Positions 1 to 7,388 of a DNA stretch of 64,000 nucleotides are shown here, in pieces (the first letter of the stretch is position 1; each line of letters starts with the position of its first letter). The notes beneath the pieces are model-generated. The model had not been told where the DNA came from. It did no database searches and saw nothing but the letters and a program-made list of their open reading frames with translations. Both the position numbers and the translations under genes were made by a program. Source of the stretch: Roseateles_B flavus (lineage in GTDB: Bacteria > Pseudomonadota > Gammaproteobacteria > Burkholderiales > Burkholderiaceae_C). The stretch spans positions 1 through 64,000 of the forward strand of contig NZ_JBDPZC010000009.1 of assembly GCF_039872765.1 (NCBI RefSeq), in the 5' to 3' direction.

Positions 1-116
1 TGATCACTCCTCACACCCCCGCCCAGCTGTGGATATCTCGGGCAGGGTAGGTTGAACACCTGGGTCAAATTTGGATCGGCAGGGCCCTCACGGGTGGGTC
101 AAATTTCAGTCGGCGC
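1..116. mobile_element. Terminus of an IS21-type insertion sequence (partial)
   Basis: Two near-identical motifs, GGGTCAAATTTGGATCGGC at 62-80 and GGGTCAAATTTCAGTCGGC at 96-114, lie 34 bp apart in the same orientation. IS21-family elements carry such repeated transposase-binding motifs at their ends, so this is read as the inner part of one terminus, with the rest of the element off the left edge. The exact outer boundary cannot be fixed without the intact element. The family assignment rests on motif recall, not on a database match. Confidence 0.5.
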
Positions 117-1303
117 CAACAGCCCTGGCCTACTTCAAGGGCGGCGACCAGCACCGGGCGATTGAGCTATACGAGGGCGTCATCGAAGCGCTTCCTAGCA
201 TTGACAGCCAGGATGCTCTGGGAAGTATCTATCTCAGTCGAGTCGCCCGCCACGGTGTGCTCTGGCTGTTTCTACAGGCCGCTGGTGAAGACCCAGCTTC
301 CATGGCCGGAGAAGACTTCACGACCTTGGTGCCGGGCATGTGTAGCAACCTGAATCCGCCCGAGCAGATTCGGGAGAAGGAGCTTGCCTCGCTCGATGTG
401 ACTTGGTACCTCTTCGCTATCGTTGAGAGTCAGACGATGCCGCCGACTGCGGCTCTCGAAAGGCTGCGGGGCCGACTTCGTGGACGCCAGATTCCGAGCA
501 TGGAACTAATGGTCATCGAACGGCTTGTCGAAGGCGCTATCAGCTCCCAAGCCGCCAACGAGTTTGTTTCGCTGTTTAGGCTGTGGATAGATCACCTCGT
601 GTACTGGGAGAGCCATCGAGATGCAATGGCGCAGAGTTCAGTTGCTCATCCGGTCTACGGGGTTGCTCCCGCTGCTCAAGAGTCTCAACTGGCTTCCACG
701 TTCATCCTTGAAAACACGCAGCATTCCATCCTTGGCTTCTGCATAGTGGCTGCGTGTTGCGGTCACGCCGACCGCATCGCGACCCTGCGTACGGAGCTCC
801 CCAAGAGTCTTCACCTCTTGGAAGCGGAACGGCTACTGGATGTGATGCTTGGCACGCAAACAATTCCCGGCGCTACCGAGCTCCCGGACTTTGCGGCGGC
901 GCAGGTTAGAAACGTGACGGTGAACGCGACGCTCACGCCGGAGGAGCTGTTCGAGGCCACCCTTCGCTTCTTAGAGGTCGCATTGAGGTCCCGTTTCAAG
1001 AAGCCGGTTGGAGCCGCAGTCGAGAAGTGGGTTCGCCAGCGATGGGGCCCAGAGATACCGTCCCCGTCTCTTTTCGCCACCCCCAAGCTCGCTATACCCG
1101 CTATCCAGCGGGCGCTCGAAACGTCGGGGCTGGATGGAGTCCCTACTGTTCTCCTCGCGGCTGAGCAATACCAACGTCTTCGCCTATCGCAGGATCTCCG
1201 TGCGTACTTGGTAAGCGTTGCTAAATCTATGCGACCAAGCAGCGATGCGATACCGGCGCTCGATAGCAGCCCAGCTCGGGCTTCCTCAGGTGATCCTCGG
1301 TGA
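71..1303 (+). CDS. Hypothetical protein, 5'-truncated by an IS end
   Basis: Open frame of 410 codons whose only early start is a TTG at 71 inside the IS21-type end. The first ~17 residues are translated IS sequence, and the native gene probably enters at about 116 having lost its 5' part. Residues ~20-40 (FKGGDQHRAIELYEGVIEAL) look like a tetratricopeptide-type helix pair. The rest is mostly helical and soluble, with no motif I recognise. The last ~25 codons read into the IS66 remnant, so the native C-terminus may be lost too. Expression is doubtful. Its place next to an integrase suggests accessory, horizontally acquired DNA. It could be a fragment of a large TPR-containing protein, perhaps a defence or signalling protein, but that is a guess. 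Confidence 0.55.
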   Translation: MDRQGPHGWVKFQSAPTALAYFKGGDQHRAIELYEGVIEALPSIDSQDALGSIYLSRVARHGVLWLFLQAAGEDPASMAGEDFTTLVPGMCSNLNPPEQIREKELASLDVTWYLFAIVESQTMPPTAALERLRGRLRGRQIPSMELMVIERLVEGAISSQAANEFVSLFRLWIDHLVYWESHRDAMAQSSVAHPVYGVAPAAQESQLASTFILENTQHSILGFCIVAACCGHADRIATLRTELPKSLHLLEAERLLDVMLGTQTIPGATELPDFAAAQVRNVTVNATLTPEELFEATLRFLEVALRSRFKKPVGAAVEKWVRQRWGPEIPSPSLFATPKLAIPAIQRALETSGLDGVPTVLLAAEQYQRLRLSQDLRAYLVSVAKSMRPSSDAIPALDSSPARASSGDPR

Positions 1304-1565
1304 TGGCGACGGATTCGCAGCGAGTCGATAGAGCGCCGTTCTTCCGGGACGTCATCCGACTTGCTAAGGCGATACAACTTGCGCCAGCGACTGCCCCGCT
1401 ATTTGCGAACTCATGGACCCATCGCCGCAGCAGATTGGCGTTGATGCCGTGAGCCATTGCGACAGCGGCCATCGAGACGCCCGGTTGCTGCAAGGCCCGC
1501 ACTGCCTGCGCCTTGAACTCGGCGCTGTGAACTCGCCGGCGACAGCCTGGCGCTGCTTGATCCAT
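1227..1565 (-). pseudogene. IS66-type TnpA fragment
   Basis: From ATG at 1565 the frame gives a helix-turn-helix protein with the typical IS66 Orf1 block: residues RRVHSAEFKAQAVRALQQP, then GVSMAAVAMAHGINANLLRR and WVHE. This is the DNA-binding protein encoded first in IS66 elements. After about residue 55 (HEFANSGAVAG) the similarity to the family stops and the frame runs on through unrelated sequence to 1227, so the gene is broken and not expected to be functional. No tnpB or tnpC follows. Confidence 0.7.
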
Positions 1566-1626
1566 AGTGCGTACGTACCCATCAAGTCGTTGATGGATAC
1601 GAGCATCCTCCGACTTCGTCCGTCGA

Positions 1627-1657
1627 TTGGTACCGTCAAACCATTTGACGGTACCAA
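1627..1657. repeat. Perfect 14-bp inverted repeat, 3-nt loop
   Basis: TTGGTACCGTCAAA at 1627-1640 and TTTGACGGTACCAA at 1644-1657 are perfect inverted copies around CCA. It lies just upstream of the tnpA fragment, inside the IS66 remnant. There is no T-run, so it is not an obvious intrinsic terminator. It could be an operator or a recombination or transposase site. Confidence 0.8.
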
Positions 1658-1755
1658 CAGAGGTCATCCAAGGACCGGTCTCCTGATATCGCACCCAATA
1701 CCGCCAGAATCGACGGGTTTGGGTGAATCGGTGCGAAACCGTATGAGACGCTAAC

Positions 1756-2094
1756 CTGTTGTCAGGACTGGACTATCCGCAAAAAACGGACCGTCTTGGC
1801 ATGTCCTGAAACGAGGGCGGATTGCTCCCGGGCTCTTCATAGCCTGAAGAACCGTTGGCCGGCCGCCGCAGATTCATCGACCTATCGATACGCCAGCCGG
1901 CGCTTTCCTTGGCAAATTTCTTTGGGCAGCATTGACCGGAGGACGCAACGCGATCCTGCTCGCGGTGCATTAACCTTCCCAAGGCAGCCTCTGACTGGCT
2001 CACCGAAGTGGTAGGAAAGTGGCCCAAGCGCGTCAATCGCACCCTAAAAATGAACTCATGCTCAAGCGCGACCGAACCAAATCAATAGAGGTAG
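1756..2094. other. Non-coding or degraded mobile DNA
   Basis: No frame here reads as a recognisable protein. One plus-strand frame (about 1955-2090) gives a short stretch that looks like a transposase tail but has no start and is too short to assign. It lies between the IS66 remnant and the 3' end of the integrase gene and is best read as worn accessory DNA. Confidence 0.4.
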
Positions 2095-3375
2095 CTAGAC
2101 AGCTCCCGAGAACCCCTCCTCTTTCACGAGTGTGGAGGATGTGCCTATCTCCGAGAAGCCAACCTTACGATCTCCAGTGACCAATCGATTTATCTCATCT
2201 GCCAGATACTGCAATGCTCGCCTTCTTTCTTCCGCCATTTCATGGTGATGGTAAGAAGCGGCGACGCCTCGTTCACCATGGGCCAGGAGCAATTCAACGA
2301 CATCCCGAGAAAACCCGTGCTCACGAAGCAGCGTGGCCGTAGTGCCACGCGTCCCGTGCGGCGCGAACTCTGGCACACCGAAGTCCATCCGCCAGAACAA
2401 ATGGTTCAACGTAGCCTCTCCTACCGGCAGACCAGGCCGAAGTACAGACGGGAAAACATACTCCCGGCGATCGTCCGTGACGAGCAGCAGGTTGAGCAGC
2501 TCACTTGCCTGACTTGATAGAAAGACCCTGTGGATCTTCTTCATTTTCATGCGCTCGCCAGGGACGTCCCATATGCCACGATCGAGATCGATCTCCGACC
2601 ACTTCGCCTTCAACACCTCGTTCTTGCGCAGCATCGTGTAAAAAAGCATCTTGGTCGCCGCTATCGTCACAAAGTGGGCCCCTTGCTTCTCCAGGGACCG
2701 CCAGAATGCAACGAGTTCGCGCTCGTTCAAATGCCTGTGATGTACGGCAGCGGGGACCTCGACTGCGCCCCGCAGCGGTAGCGCTGGATTGGTTTCGACT
2801 TCGAGCTTCTGAATCGCAAAGTCGAAGACTTTCTGGATAACGGTGCGGACGTTCTCTGCAGTCCGTGGCGTAGCTTGGCGAGCCTCCACCATCTTCAGGA
2901 CGTGTGCTGGCCGCACTTCTGATAGCTGCTTGGAGCCAATTTCTGGCCAGACAAATCGCTCCAGCAGCGACAGCATCTGATTGCGATAGGTCTCCGACTT
3001 TGAGCTCATGCGCTCGGTCAACCAGCGTCGCGACATGGCCTCAAATCCGTTCTCCGGCGCCCTCGATGCAGCGGCACGGAGCTTTCGCTCATCCTGCTCT
3101 TTCCGTTGCACCTCAGCCGGATTGATCCCACGTTCGACGAGCACCCGAAGCTCAAAGTGTCGATCTCGCGCATCCGCAACACCGATCTCAGGGTACTTCC
3201 CTATGCTGACCGTATGGCGCAGCCCATCGAGTCGGTATTGGAATCGCCAGGTCTTACCCCCTCCCGGGCTGATATCGACATAGAGCCCTCCCCCATCGCT
3301 CAGCTTGTAGGCTTTGCTCTTGGCCTTGGCATTGTTGATTCGGGTGGGCGAAAGTGTGTACTTCAGTGCTCGCAT
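2095..3375 (-). CDS. P4-type tyrosine recombinase/integrase
   Basis: 426-residue site-specific integrase that would catalyse strand exchange between att sites of an island or prophage. Residues ~1-90 form the DUF4102 arm-binding domain (YKLSDGGGLYVDISPGGGKT), followed by a SAM-like core-binding domain (~110-200) and the catalytic domain (~215-400). Catalytic residues are visible: Arg in MLRKNEVL, Lys in the KMKKIHRVFL strand, His/Arg in APHGTRGTTA, His in LLLAHGERG and the tyrosine nucleophile in VAASYHHHE. The length is normal for the family and the frame is intact. It is transcribed away from icd, whose 3' end lies ~200 bp upstream, so the icd end is the likely attachment site. No cargo typical of an intact island remains beside it. 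Confidence 0.93.
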   Translation of the reverse strand: MRALKYTLSPTRINNAKAKSKAYKLSDGGGLYVDISPGGGKTWRFQYRLDGLRHTVSIGKYPEIGVADARDRHFELRVLVERGINPAEVQRKEQDERKLRAAASRAPENGFEAMSRRWLTERMSSKSETYRNQMLSLLERFVWPEIGSKQLSEVRPAHVLKMVEARQATPRTAENVRTVIQKVFDFAIQKLEVETNPALPLRGAVEVPAAVHHRHLNERELVAFWRSLEKQGAHFVTIAATKMLFYTMLRKNEVLKAKWSEIDLDRGIWDVPGERMKMKKIHRVFLSSQASELLNLLLVTDDRREYVFPSVLRPGLPVGEATLNHLFWRMDFGVPEFAPHGTRGTTATLLREHGFSRDVVELLLAHGERGVAASYHHHEMAEERRRALQYLADEINRLVTGDRKVGFSEIGTSSTLVKEEGFSGAV

Positions 3376-3404
3376 GGCGTCCTCACGGTGTCGATTTCCA
3401 GTTC

Positions 3405-3464
3405 CTCCAAATGGAGTAATTTGGAGTAGGAAATGGACGCTGTCCCTCCAAATCCGACTCCAAA
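3405..3464. repeat. Clustered CTCCAAA motifs, candidate integrase arm sites
   Basis: CTCCAAAT occurs at 3405-3412 and 3446-3453, its inverse ATTTGGAG at 3419-3426, and CTCCAAA at 3458-3464: four copies in 60 bp. They lie between the integrase start and the icd 3' end, exactly where arm-type integrase sites and the integrase promoter are expected. Binding is inferred from position and repetition only. Confidence 0.45.
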
Positions 3465-3504
3465 CGGGCGGGATTTCGCGATCAGCCGTGAAACGCCAGG
3501 AAAC

Positions 3505-3541
3505 AAAAAGCCCTCGAATTTCCTAGGAAATTCAAGGGCTT
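3505..3541 (-). terminator. icd transcription terminator
   Basis: Arms of 17 nt at 3508-3524 and 3525-3541 are inverted copies with one mismatch and no spacer. Read on the minus strand the hairpin is followed by TTTTTG. It lies 32 bp past the icd stop and is the natural intrinsic terminator of icd. Confidence 0.75.
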
Positions 3542-3560
3542 ACGAGACGTTATGAGACGT
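3541..3560. repeat. Tandem 10-bp repeat beside the icd stop, candidate att core
   Basis: TACGAGACGT (3541-3550) is followed directly by TATGAGACGT (3551-3560), 12 bp beyond the icd stop codon. The 9-mer TATGAGACG recurs in the same orientation at 1742-1750 on the other side of the integrase gene. That could be a short att duplication or chance. Confidence 0.3.
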
Positions 3561-3572
3561 CAGGGATCAGCT

Positions 3573-4826
3573 TTACATGTGGTCAATCATGACTTGACCA
3601 AAGCCGGAGCACGACACTTGCGTAGCGCCGTCCAGCAGGCGGGCGAAGTCATAGGTGACCTTCTTCGACAGGATGGACTTTTCCATCGAGGAGATGATCA
3701 GGTCAGCGGCTTCCAGCCAGCCCATGTGGCGCAGCATCATTTCAGCGGACAGGATCTCGGAACCGGGGTTCACATAGTCCTTGCCGGCGTACTTGGGCGC
3801 GGTGCCATGGGTGGCTTCGAACATGGCGACGGAGTCGCTCAGGTTCGCACCCGGGGCGATGCCGATGCCGCCGACCTGCGCAGCCAGGGCGTCAGACACG
3901 TAATCGCCGTTCAGGTTCAGCGTGGCGATCACCGAGTACTCGGCGGGGCGCAGCAGGATCTGCTGCAGGAAGGCGTCGGCGATGGAGTCCTTCACCACGA
4001 TGTCCTTGCCGGTCTTCGGGTTCTTGAACTTGCACCACGGGCCGCCGTCGATCAGCTCGGCGCCGAATTCCTTCTGTGCCAGGGCATAGGCCCAGTCACG
4101 GAAGCCGCCTTCGGTGAACTTCATGATGTTGCCCTTGTGGACGATGGTCACGCTGGGCTTGTCATTGTCGATGGCGTACTGGATGGCCTTGCGGACCAGA
4201 CGCTCCGTGCCTTCCTTGGAGACCGGCTTGATGCCGATGCCCGAGGTCTCGGGGAAGCGGATCTTCTTGACGCCGAACTCGTTCTGCAGGAAGGCGATCA
4301 GCTTCTTGGCCTTGTCGCTCTGGGCTTCGAATTCGATGCCGGCATAGATGTCTTCCGAGTTCTCGCGGAAGATGACCATGTCGGTCTTGTGCGGTTCCTT
4401 CACGGGGGAAGGCACGCCCTTGAAGTAACGCACTGGGCGCAGGCAGACGTAGAGGTCCAGCTCCTGGCGCAGGGCCACGTTCAGCGAGCGGATGCCACCA
4501 CCGACGGGGGTGGTCAGCGGGCCCTTGATGGAGACCACGTAGTCCTTCAGAACCTGCAGGGTCTCTTCGGGCAGCCAGACGTCCGGGCCGTAGACCTTGG
4601 TCGACTTCTCGCCGGCGTAGATCTCCATCCAGTGGATCTTCTTCTTGCCACCGTAGGCCTTGGCCACGGCTGCGTCGACGACCTTGATCATCACCGGGGT
4701 GATGTCAAACCCCGTGCCGTCACCCTCGATGTAGGGAATGATCGGCTGGTCGGGCACATTCAGGGAGAAGTCGGCGTTGACCGTGATCTTCTGCCCGCCT
4801 TCGGGCACCTTGATGTGTTGGTACAT
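3573..4826 (-). CDS. icd: NADP-dependent isocitrate dehydrogenase
   Basis: 417-residue cytosolic TCA-cycle enzyme that oxidatively decarboxylates isocitrate to 2-oxoglutarate with reduction of NADP. Substrate-binding residues are visible in GGIRSLNVALRQELDLYVC, including the serine that corresponds to the phosphorylated Ser113 of E. coli, and in FRENSEDIYAGIEF. NADP preference is indicated by Lys-Tyr in the HGTAPKYAGKDYVNP loop, matching the E. coli NADP enzyme. Length is as in E. coli Icd. GGAG lies ~10 nt upstream of the ATG at 4826. It is transcribed alone, with a strong terminator after it. The 3' end of icd is a known integration site for phage 21 and e14 in E. coli, which fits the integrase beside it. 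Confidence 0.98.
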   Translation of the reverse strand: MYQHIKVPEGGQKITVNADFSLNVPDQPIIPYIEGDGTGFDITPVMIKVVDAAVAKAYGGKKKIHWMEIYAGEKSTKVYGPDVWLPEETLQVLKDYVVSIKGPLTTPVGGGIRSLNVALRQELDLYVCLRPVRYFKGVPSPVKEPHKTDMVIFRENSEDIYAGIEFEAQSDKAKKLIAFLQNEFGVKKIRFPETSGIGIKPVSKEGTERLVRKAIQYAIDNDKPSVTIVHKGNIMKFTEGGFRDWAYALAQKEFGAELIDGGPWCKFKNPKTGKDIVVKDSIADAFLQQILLRPAEYSVIATLNLNGDYVSDALAAQVGGIGIAPGANLSDSVAMFEATHGTAPKYAGKDYVNPGSEILSAEMMLRHMGWLEAADLIISSMEKSILSKKVTYDFARLLDGATQVSCSGFGQVMIDHM

Positions 4827-5073
4827 GTGTAGTCGTCTCCGCTAGTCGCGAGGTTGGATGCGGCGGGGTGCCGCCATAAAGAAATCGATTCTATGCCAGC
4901 AGAGCTTTCATGGGCCTGATACGCCTTGCAGTCTGGCGTTTCAATGCGGTTTCACCCGCAGTGAGGCTGGATGCCGCTGCGCAAGCCGGCAGCTGCGCTG
5001 CACGAGGCCCCCATCGACCGCCCTCCGCGCAAGATGAGTGCAGATACGCCTTGTTTGATGCGCATGCCCGCAT

Positions 5074-5793
5074 TCAGGCACAGTAGGCCTGGATCTGCGC
5101 CCAGACCCCATGCCCCAGCGCCCAGCCCGCGCTGAGTACCAGGCCCAGGCCGCCCAGGCGCGTGGCCCAGCGCATGCCGCGCCCCTCCTCCACCTGCCCC
5201 AGGCCCAGCAGCTTCCACAGGATGGCCGGCCCCAGGGCCAGGCCCAAGCCTGAGCTGACGGCGAAGGCGCCCATCACTGCGGCACCGCCGAGCGCGCCAT
5301 TGGCCAGGGCGGCCAGCAGCAGGGCCGATTGCAGCAGGCCGCAGGGCCAGGCCACCCAGCCCAGTCCCGCCAGCACGGCACGCCAGCGCGGACGCTGCGG
5401 CGCGCTCAAAGAAGGACCTCCTGCCGCCAGCGCCGCAAGCGGGATGGCAGCGTCGCGGCTGCCTTCGCGGCCCAGGGCCGACAGCCAGGCCGGTTGCCGA
5501 GCCTTCCACAGCAGGTAGATCCCGAGCGCCAGGGCGCCCAGGTGCAGCAGCAGCCAAAGGGGCCGCAGCAGGGCCACCGTCTGCCCCCAGCGCGCCATCA
5601 GCGACACACTGGACGCCGCCACCGCACCGGCCGCACCATAGCTGAGCAGGCGACCCAGCTGGAAGCCGAGATGCGCGGCCGTGCGCGGCGATCCCTGGCT
5701 CAGTGCGGCACAGGGCGCGCCGCACATCACGGCACAGTGCGGGGTGCCGGCCAAGCCCATCAGCAGGGCTGAACCGACGAGGGCTGCTTCCAT
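5074..5793 (-). CDS. SafE/TauE-like (DsbD-fold) membrane protein
   Basis: 239-residue polytopic inner-membrane protein with about six hydrophobic segments, starting MEAALVGSALLMGLAGTPHC. The HCAVMCGAPC cysteine-bearing motif near the N-terminus and a central GWVAWPCGLLQSAL segment, with a conserved Pro-Cys pair, are typical of the family annotated as sulfite exporter TauE/SafE (COG2836). Members often accompany cbb3 oxidase genes and may help copper delivery or assembly. The gene ends this side of hemN and is co-directional with it (16 bp gap), next to the cco cluster, so a role in respiratory-chain biogenesis is inferred. The start at 5793 is preferred because codons further upstream run into hemN. 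Confidence 0.85.
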   Translation of the reverse strand: MEAALVGSALLMGLAGTPHCAVMCGAPCAALSQGSPRTAAHLGFQLGRLLSYGAAGAVAASSVSLMARWGQTVALLRPLWLLLHLGALALGIYLLWKARQPAWLSALGREGSRDAAIPLAALAAGGPSLSAPQRPRWRAVLAGLGWVAWPCGLLQSALLLAALANGALGGAAVMGAFAVSSGLGLALGPAILWKLLGLGQVEEGRGMRWATRLGGLGLVLSAGWALGHGVWAQIQAYCA

Positions 5794-5809
5794 GGGGAGG
5801 ACTGTAGCC

Positions 5810-7219
5810 TCAGATGATGCGCGAGAACTGCGCGCGGGTGCGGTCGGCCTGCAGGTAGCGGTCGAAGACCATGGCCACTGCACGCACGAAGTACCAGCCC
5901 AGCGGTGTCACCTGGATGGCCTCGGGCTCCACCACGACCAGGCCGGTCTCCTGCATGGACAGCAGCTGCTCCAGCTCGGCACGGAAGTACTCGCGCACCT
6001 TGATCAGGTGGGCCAGCTCGATGGACTCGAACTCCACCCGCCCCTGGCACATCAGCGCCATGATCATGGCCCGGCGGACCAGATCGTCGCGGCTCAGGGC
6101 CAGACCGCGCTGGATGGGCAGCTGGCCCTGGCGGATGGCGTCGTAGTACTCGGGCAGGGTCTTGGCATTCTGGCTGTAAGTGGCGCCCACGCGGCCGATG
6201 GCCGAGACGCCCAGGCCGATCAGGTCGCAGTCCGGCTGCGTGCTGTAGCCCTGGAAATTGCGGTGCAGGCGGCCCTGGCGCTTGGCCACGGCCAGCGAAT
6301 CATTGGGCAGCGCGAAGTGGTCCATGCCGATGTAGGCATAGCCATGGCCCACGAAACCGCTCAGGGCGGTAGACAACATGGTCAGCTTGGACGCGGCCAC
6401 CGGCAGCTGGCTGGCGTCGATGCGGCGCTGCGGCTTGAAGCGCGTGGGCAGGTGAGCGTAGCCGTACAGCGCGATGCGGTCCGGACGCAGCGTCGCGACC
6501 TGCTGGATGGTGCGCTGGAAGCTCTCCGGCGTCTGCTGCGGCAGCCCATAGATCAGGTCCACGTTGGTGGACTCGAAGCCCAGGGCGCGGGCCTGCTGCA
6601 TCAGGCTCTCGACCATCTCGTAGCTCTGCACGCGATGAACGGCCTTCTGCACTTCCGGGTCGAAGTCCTGGACGCCGAAGCTCAGGCGGTTGAAGCCCAG
6701 CTGGCGCAGGTGCTTCAGGCGGGCTTCGGTGACGGTGCGCGGATCGACCTCGATGGACACCTCGGCGCCCGGCGCAAGCTTGAAGCGCTGCTTGATGGCG
6801 TCCATCAGCCCGGTCAGCTCGTCGTCGTTGAGGAAGGTCGGGGAGCCGCCGCCGAAATGCAGCTGGGAAATGGACTGCGGCCGGCGCAGCTCGGCCACCG
6901 TCAGGTCCATTTCCTGGACCAGCACTGCCAGGTACTCCGCCGCGCGCTCATGGTGCTTGGTGATGACCTTGTTGCAGGCGCAGTAGTAGCAGACCGACTC
7001 GCAGAAGGGGATGTGGATATACAGGGAAAGGGGCGCGCCTCCGCCCACCACACCGCCGTCGGCCCGCTGGTTCAGGGCCTGCTTGTACTGCTCGACAGTG
7101 AAGGCCTCGACGAATCGGTCGGCCGTCGGGTAGGACGTGTAGCGCGGACCGGACACATCGAAGCGGCGCAACACATCCTCGGTGATGCCCGGCAGGGCGG
7201 CAGTATTGATGGTTTCCAT
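5810..7219 (-). CDS. hemN: Oxygen-independent coproporphyrinogen III oxidase
   Basis: 469-residue radical-SAM enzyme that converts coproporphyrinogen III to protoporphyrinogen IX without oxygen in haem synthesis. The [4Fe-4S] motif is CESVCYYCACNK (CX3CX2C), preceded by the HemN signature GPRYTSYPTADRF and LYIHIPFC. GGGSPTFL and the later SFGVQDFDPEVQ strand follow. The ATG at 7219 gives the standard family length; the open frame extends well upstream but that part has no homology. It is divergent from the FNR-family gene, and the shared 169-bp gap carries an FNR-like dyad. This makes sense because low oxygen needs this enzyme and cbb3 oxidase needs much haem. Confidence 0.96.
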   Translation of the reverse strand: METINTAALPGITEDVLRRFDVSGPRYTSYPTADRFVEAFTVEQYKQALNQRADGGVVGGGAPLSLYIHIPFCESVCYYCACNKVITKHHERAAEYLAVLVQEMDLTVAELRRPQSISQLHFGGGSPTFLNDDELTGLMDAIKQRFKLAPGAEVSIEVDPRTVTEARLKHLRQLGFNRLSFGVQDFDPEVQKAVHRVQSYEMVESLMQQARALGFESTNVDLIYGLPQQTPESFQRTIQQVATLRPDRIALYGYAHLPTRFKPQRRIDASQLPVAASKLTMLSTALSGFVGHGYAYIGMDHFALPNDSLAVAKRQGRLHRNFQGYSTQPDCDLIGLGVSAIGRVGATYSQNAKTLPEYYDAIRQGQLPIQRGLALSRDDLVRRAMIMALMCQGRVEFESIELAHLIKVREYFRAELEQLLSMQETGLVVVEPEAIQVTPLGWYFVRAVAMVFDRYLQADRTRAQFSRII

Positions 7220-7252
7220 GCCGCCACTGTGCCAAGCCTGCACAAGCACTGA

Positions 7253-7266
7253 TTGACCTGTGTCAA
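7253..7266. promoter_or_regulatory. FNR-type box between hemN and fnr
   Basis: TTGACCTGTGTCAA matches the FNR/ANR dyad TTGAT-N4-ATCAA with one changed base in each half. Its centre is ~41 bp before a predicted start at ~7301, with TAAACAAT at 7287-7294 as a possible -10, pointing at fnr autoregulation. A second TTGATCAA palindrome at 7269-7276 lacks the N4 spacer. The site is close to the hemN ATG, so it may also act on hemN. Confidence 0.65.
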
Positions 7267-7388
7267 GTTTGATCAACTGGCGCGGGTAAACAATGGCTAC
7301 AGCCTTGAGGAGCGTCAGGGCCGTCCTTTGCCCTGCAGCAGAAACGGCCATTGACATCTCCTCGCCGCCCCGGCAGTCCCAGCCCATA

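Larger units (their letters stand above)
1211..1755 (-). mobile_element. IS66-family remnant, internally deleted
   Basis: The segment contains the N-terminal part of an IS66-type TnpA on the minus strand and no TnpB or TnpC. Its outer ends read GTAAGCG at 1211 (plus strand) and GTTAGCG at 1755 (minus strand), both close to the GTAAGCG-like tips of IS66 elements, which gives a 545-bp remnant. I see no matching 8-bp target duplication in the flanks, so the boundaries are tentative. A large deletion that removed tnpB and tnpC but kept the ends would explain it. Confidence 0.5.

Noticed and set aside
1773..2042. Small minus-strand ORF between IS66 remnant and integrase
   Set aside because: No family motif, weak start and composition like random frame in IS debris.
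4891..5073. Small ORF between icd and the SafE-like gene
   Set aside because: No ribosome binding site or recognisable motif; Arg/Ala-rich composition typical of noise in high-GC DNA.
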